64,000 nucleotides of DNA from JAFAMS01 sp049520515. GTDB taxonomy: Bacteria > Vulcanimicrobiota > Vulcanimicrobiia > Vulcanimicrobiales > Vulcanimicrobiaceae. Positions 60,393 to 64,000 of the stretch are shown here, one piece after another. How positions within the stretch are numbered: the stretch's first letter is position 1; the number at the start of each line of letters is the position of its first letter. Under the pieces are notes generated by a model, which had not been told where the DNA came from, made no database searches, and saw nothing but the letters and a program-made list of their open reading frames with translations. The stretch covers positions 310,001 through 374,000 of the forward strand of contig JBEKPS010000001.1 in the NCBI GenBank assembly GCA_049520515.1. The letters are read 5' to 3'. Position numbers and translations under genes: made by a program.

Positions 60393-61074
60393 CGACACGA
60401 TCGCGCGCCTGCGCGACGTGCCGACGGCAACCGCTAAACAAGTTCTGCGCGAGCTTGGCGTCGATCGCACGCTCATGCTCGGCTTGCGCGCGCTGACCTC
60501 GGAGCGGCGCATAGCCGGCAAGGCGCGCACGCTGCGCTTTCTTCCTCTGCGCGAGGACGCAAAGGCACCGAATAAAGGCGTGAATCGCAAGCTGATCGAC
60601 ACGCTCGACCGCGACGACGTCCTCGTGATCGACGCGGCCGGGAATATGGAAGGCGCGGTGCTCGGCGATATGCTCGCAGCGCGCGCGCACGCGCGCGGTG
60701 CCGCCGGCGTGGTAGCTGACGGCGTCATCCGCGACGTCGACGGGATTCGCGACATCGGCCTCGCGGTTTGGGCACGCGGTGCCTATCCTGATGCAAACTC
60801 GCGCAACATGCTCGCATGGGAGACGGATATTGCAATCGGATGCGGCGGCACGCTCGTGCAGCCAGGAGACTACATCGTCGCCGATTCGGACGGCGCCGTC
60901 GTCGTCCCGCCGCAACATGTCCAAGCGCTCTTGCAAAAAGCCGAGGAGATGGCGCTGGAAGACGAATTCTCGCAGCAGCTCTTGCGCGACGGCGCGCCGC
61001 TCGATGAAGCCTATCCGCTATCTCCCTCGCGCCGCGCCGACTTCGAGAAATTTAAAACATCGCGACGTAAATAG
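60385..61074 (+). CDS. RraA-like protein (demethylmenaquinone methyltransferase/HMG aldolase fold)
   Basis: A 229-residue member of the RraA family, which includes regulators of RNase E and 4-hydroxy-4-methyl-2-oxoglutarate aldolases. MLAARAHARGAAGVVADGVIRDVDGIRD contains the Arg-Asp pair used by the aldolase type, so a metal-dependent aldolase is favoured over an RNase regulator. ATG 60385 overlaps the stop of the dehydrogenase. It probably follows the same pathway as its upstream neighbour. Confidence 0.86.
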   Translation: MSDDTIARLRDVPTATAKQVLRELGVDRTLMLGLRALTSERRIAGKARTLRFLPLREDAKAPNKGVNRKLIDTLDRDDVLVIDAAGNMEGAVLGDMLAARAHARGAAGVVADGVIRDVDGIRDIGLAVWARGAYPDANSRNMLAWETDIAIGCGGTLVQPGDYIVADSDGAVVVPPQHVQALLQKAEEMALEDEFSQQLLRDGAPLDEAYPLSPSRRADFEKFKTSRRK

Positions 61075-61658
61075 TGAATGCATCGCGACGGAAGGTAGCC
61101 GACGAGCTGTACGCTCGCAACAAGTCGCACGATGACGCGCTCGCCGACCGCTTGCTGCGTTTCCGGAGCGTCGATCCACCGGTCGCGGAGCTTTTAGGCA
61201 TTCTCGTGCGGGCGCGCAACGCACAACACATTCTCGAAATCGGCACCTCGAGCGGTTATTCGACGATTTGGCTGGCTGATGCGGTGGAAGAAACCGGTGG
61301 CTCCATCCTTTCCGTCGACACCGACCCCGAGCGCACCGAGTTCGCGCGGAAGAATTTGCAAAGCGCAGGCGTGCTCGACCGCGTAACCCTGCGCACCGAA
61401 GACGCCACATCGACCTTATCCGCGTCGCGTAGCGGCTATTGGGACTTCATCTTCCTCGATGCGGAGCGGCCTGCCTATCCCGAGTACCTACCGCATCTCG
61501 TGCGCAGCCTTTCGCCGCACGGCGTCCTGGCGATCGACAACGTGATCTCGCACCAGCACGAGCTCGTCGAGTTCACGCGCATGATCGAGGCCGAAACGCA
61601 GCTGACGCAAACCGTCGTGGCAATCGGCGCCGGGCTTCGCGTCGCTGTCCGCGCCTAG
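61074..61658 (+). CDS. O-methyltransferase-like SAM-dependent methyltransferase
   Basis: A 194-residue class I methyltransferase of the caffeoyl-CoA/catechol OMT type: motif I EIGTSSGYSTIWLADA, motif II SVDTDPERTEFARKNL and FIFLDAERPAYPEYL with the acidic metal ligand, then AIDNVISHQHELVEF. The GTG start uses the last base of the previous stop. It ends by overlapping the convergent kinase by 4 nt. The substrate is unknown. Confidence 0.9.
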   Translation: MNASRRKVADELYARNKSHDDALADRLLRFRSVDPPVAELLGILVRARNAQHILEIGTSSGYSTIWLADAVEETGGSILSVDTDPERTEFARKNLQSAGVLDRVTLRTEDATSTLSASRSGYWDFIFLDAERPAYPEYLPHLVRSLSPHGVLAIDNVISHQHELVEFTRMIEAETQLTQTVVAIGAGLRVAVRA

Positions 61659-62653
61659 ATTCCCAGCAGCTCGCAGGCGATCCGCGAGTATAGATCGGCG
61701 CGGCCGAATGATTTGCCGGCGTCGGGATGTGCGGCGTTGCCGCGCTGCGCGCGATCTTCGATCCCGGCAACGATGACGGCGAATCGGAAAAATGCAAACG
61801 CGATATGGAACGGCAAAAGCTCGCGTGTCGTGCCGGCAGCTGCATTGTAGTCGGCGACGACCTCGTCTTGGCTCGGGATGCCGAGCTTGGCGTAGTCGAG
61901 ACCAGCGATGCCTTCTTGTGCAGTCGACGGCATGTGATATGGCATGCAGAAATAGCCGACGTCCGCCATGGGATCGCCGAGCGTCGAAAGCTCCCAATCG
62001 AGGACACCGACCACGTCGCTCGCGAGCGGCGCATACATGAGATTGCCGAAGCGATAGTCGCCGTGACAGATCACCGTCGGATTTTCCCGAGGGATAAACT
62101 CCGGCAGATGGACGATCAGCCGGTCGAGATCGGGAATCTCGCGTCGGCGCGAGGCTTCCCACTGTCGCGTCCAGCGACGAACTTGACGTCCGAAGTAATC
62201 CTCGTGTTTGCCGAAATCCGAAAGACCGGCGCGTTCCCAATCAACCGCATGAAGCATTGCAAGCATTTGCACTGCCGAGCGATACATTCCACGTCGCTCT
62301 TGCGCACTGACGCCGTCGAGCCGCGCGTATTGGAAGACGCGACCGTCGATCCGCTCCATCAGATAGAACGTTGTGCCCACAACGGACCGGTCTTCGCTGT
62401 AGGTTAGGACGCGTGGAACGGCAACGCCGCTTCCTTCGAGCGCACGAATGACGCGCGACTCGCGATCGAGCGCGTGGGCGCTCGGGAGCAGCTCGCCCGG
62501 AGGCTGCATGCGCAGGACGAGATGTCGCGGTCCGGCATCGACGAACCAGGTTGGATTCGATTGGCCTCCCAGAATGCGCTCGAAAGCGAGCGGCTCGCGT
62601 ATGCCGAGCTCGCGCGCGACGAACGCTTGCAGACGGTCCGCGAATTCGATCAC
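61655..62653 (-). CDS. Aminoglycoside-phosphotransferase/ACAD10-like kinase
   Basis: A 332-residue APH-fold protein: Brenner motif HGDYRFGNLMYAP with catalytic Asp, and DWELSTLGDPMADVGYFC for metal binding. The N-terminal EFADRLQAFVARELGIREPLAFERILGGQSNPTWFV is typical of the ACAD10/11-like group, which phosphorylates hydroxyacyl-CoA. The 4-nt overlap with the SDR upstream supports a fatty-acid or acyl-CoA route; this is inference. Confidence 0.88.
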   Translation of the reverse strand: MIEFADRLQAFVARELGIREPLAFERILGGQSNPTWFVDAGPRHLVLRMQPPGELLPSAHALDRESRVIRALEGSGVAVPRVLTYSEDRSVVGTTFYLMERIDGRVFQYARLDGVSAQERRGMYRSAVQMLAMLHAVDWERAGLSDFGKHEDYFGRQVRRWTRQWEASRRREIPDLDRLIVHLPEFIPRENPTVICHGDYRFGNLMYAPLASDVVGVLDWELSTLGDPMADVGYFCMPYHMPSTAQEGIAGLDYAKLGIPSQDEVVADYNAAAGTTRELLPFHIAFAFFRFAVIVAGIEDRAQRGNAAHPDAGKSFGRADLYSRIACELLGI

Positions 62654-63441
62654 AGCGTGCTGACGAGGTGGCCGCCGTCAACAGGCACGATGGCACCGGT
62701 TATGTACGTCGACGCATCAGATGCGAGCAAGAGCACGGGCGCTGCAAGATGGTCGAGCTGCCCAACCCGCCGCTGTGGAATGCGCTTCTTGATCGTTTCG
62801 CCGTCGGGCGTTGAAAAGAACTCGCGCGTCATGTCGGTTAAGATGTAACCCGGCGCAATAGCGTTAACGCGGATGTTGTAGCGCGCCCATTCAAGCGCAA
62901 GCGCGTGCGTGAGGTGGTGGAGACCGGCTTTCGCCGCGGCGTAGGATGACAAACCGCCGGCTACGCGCGCACCCATGATTGAGCCGATGTTGATGATCGA
63001 GCCGGGAGATGAATGTGCGATGAGACGTTGCGCAAACGCTTGGGCAACGAGAAATGGACCGCGAAGGTTCGTGCTGATGACGCCGTCCCAGTCTTCTACC
63101 GTTGCGTCAAGCGCAGGTTTGACGACGGTGATACCGGCGTTGTTGAGGAGCACGTTGGCAACGCCCATCTCTCGCTCGGCCGCAAGGAAACCGTCCTTGA
63201 TGCTCTCAGAATCCGTGACATCCATCCGAACGGCGAACGCCTTGCCGCCACGCTCCTCGATGGCAGCGACAACCTTTGCCAATTCTTGCTCTCGCCGTGC
63301 AGCGACGACGACGTTTGCGCCCGCCGCAGCCAACACGCCGGCAAGGTGTGCGCCGATCCCGCTCGAGCCGCCCGTAACAAACGCCGTCTTGCCGTGCAGG
63401 TCGCAGGTAAACGAATCTTGCGCCTTTGAATCCATCCCCAT
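62650..63441 (-). CDS. Short-chain dehydrogenase/reductase
   Basis: A 263-residue SDR with the NAD(P) motif TGGSSGIGAHLAGVLAAAG, NNAGITV, the catalytic Ser region INIGSIMG and YAAAKAGLHHL with Tyr and Lys. It likely reduces or oxidises a hydroxyl of a small molecule. It overlaps the kinase by 4 nt. A divergent GntR regulator starts about 30 bp from its start, and probably regulates it. Confidence 0.92.
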   Translation of the reverse strand: MGMDSKAQDSFTCDLHGKTAFVTGGSSGIGAHLAGVLAAAGANVVVAARREQELAKVVAAIEERGGKAFAVRMDVTDSESIKDGFLAAEREMGVANVLLNNAGITVVKPALDATVEDWDGVISTNLRGPFLVAQAFAQRLIAHSSPGSIINIGSIMGARVAGGLSSYAAAKAGLHHLTHALALEWARYNIRVNAIAPGYILTDMTREFFSTPDGETIKKRIPQRRVGQLDHLAAPVLLLASDASTYITGAIVPVDGGHLVSTL

Positions 63442-63471
63442 GGGCCTTCGAGCGCATGCGCTCCTCGCCTC

Positions 63472-64000
63472 GTGAGCGCGACGACCCTTTCCGACGAGGT
63501 CTATGAACGACTCCGCGACGAGATCGTCAAGGGATTAATCCGTCCAAACGAGCGGCTCGTCGAGCTCGATCTCGCCGAACGACTCGGCGTCAGCCGGACT
63601 CCCGTTCGCGAGAGTCTCAAGCGCCTTTCAGCTGAGGGTCTGATTCACGGCGGACGCCATCATTTGGTCGTACGCGAGCACGCACCCGAAGAGATCCGCG
63701 AGATCTACGAATCACGCGCGGCGTTGGAAGGGTATGCTTCGCGTCTGGCTGCGATGCGTGCGACGCAAGGTGAGATCGATACGATCGGCTCCTTCCATGG
63801 CACCGAGGTCAAAACGCTCGTTCGCTCGGCACGCGAGCACATCGTCGATGTCAACGATCGTTTTCACGACGCGATCATCGAAGCCGCGCACAATGCACGT
63901 CTTCTCGATCTGATCCGCCGCAACCGCGAGTTTTATTTCAACTATCGCATCGCGCGCATGTACACCGACCCCGAAGCCGAGACTTCGCTCGAAGGGCATT
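63472..64000 (+). CDS. GntR-family (FadR/FCD) regulator, C-terminus cut by window edge
   Basis: The winged-helix domain reads LSDEVYERLRDEIVKGLIRPNERLVELDLAERLGVSRTPVRESLKRLSAEGLI, a classical GntR DNA-binding module. The FCD effector domain follows (EIYESRAALEGYASRLAAM, HIVDVNDRFHDAIIEAAHN with metal-binding Asp/His). About 176 residues are visible. GTG 63472 is the likely start. It is divergent from the SDR/kinase operon, whose regulator it may be. Confidence 0.92.
   Translation, partial: MSATTLSDEVYERLRDEIVKGLIRPNERLVELDLAERLGVSRTPVRESLKRLSAEGLIHGGRHHLVVREHAPEEIREIYESRAALEGYASRLAAMRATQGEIDTIGSFHGTEVKTLVRSAREHIVDVNDRFHDAIIEAAHNARLLDLIRRNREFYFNYRIARMYTDPEAETSLEGH

Noticed and set aside
1..64000. 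CRISPR array, rRNA, complete insertion sequence or prophage
   Set aside because: No regularly spaced direct repeats, no rRNA, and no transposase, integrase or phage structural genes were seen.

Overview
The window is a compact, GC-rich bacterial chromosome segment. Genes commonly overlap by 1 to 8 nt, GTG and TTG starts are frequent, and there are almost no classical terminators. It carries core housekeeping genes (tilS-hpt-ftsH, smpB, serS, sua5, hisC, moeA, glnA, fumC). A TonB-dependent receptor and lipoproteins imply a diderm cell. No rRNA or marker gene fixes the taxon. The gene mix is compatible with a poorly sampled diderm lineage such as Eremiobacterota/WPS-2, but that is a low-confidence inference.

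Layout. 1-11017 (minus): one long run moeA, BON lipoprotein, hisC, phosphoesterase, TPR protein, hotdog thioesterase, smpB, tilS, hpt, ftsH and two M16-like proteins. 11030-17477 (plus): serS, sua5, a purine-type permease and a TonB receptor. 17520-20331: a sparse zone with tRNA-Ser, an HNH fragment, a frameshifted gene, a palindromic repeat and two tandem PilZ genes. 20404-30159: a Gre factor, a dioxygenase split by an in-frame TAG, a tartrate dehydratase-like gene, an APC permease, a TPR/ATP-grasp protein, an M50 protease, a MATE exporter and an IMPase. 30176-35412: a structured leader, a MgtE-type sensor without a channel, an Nramp-related transporter, a PucR/CdaR-type regulator and glutamine synthetase. 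35414-44908 (minus): a dynamin-like GTPase, a coiled-coil protein and a six-gene hydrogenase-4/complex I-like membrane complex whose NiFe ligands and most FeS ligands are gone. 45720-49925 (minus): a tightly coupled four-gene unit with two MutS-type ATPases, a histidine phosphatase and an unknown protein. 50187-64000: phosphoesterase, truncated VOC gene, lipoprotein, PLP decarboxylase, aldo-keto reductase, RidA, TPR protein, fumC, gabD, hydroxyacid dehydrogenase, RraA-like protein, methyltransferase, APH-like kinase, SDR and a GntR regulator cut by the window edge.

Most notable signals: (1) a ~120-bp repeat with several covarying hairpins, present three times in the same orientation, filling the gap between one gene's stop and the next gene's start and contributing an in-frame leader peptide; (2) the metal-stripped hydrogenase-like complex; (3) the MutS-pair operon; (4) a family of leaders starting GATGRCTCCT whose Shine-Dalgarno is paired inside a hairpin, often with a tiny upstream ORF; (5) several genes whose conserved N-termini begin at near-cognate codons (CTG, ATT, ACG) with no ATG/GTG/TTG available; (6) a Mg2+-sensor/Nramp-like pair behind two mutually exclusive hairpins.
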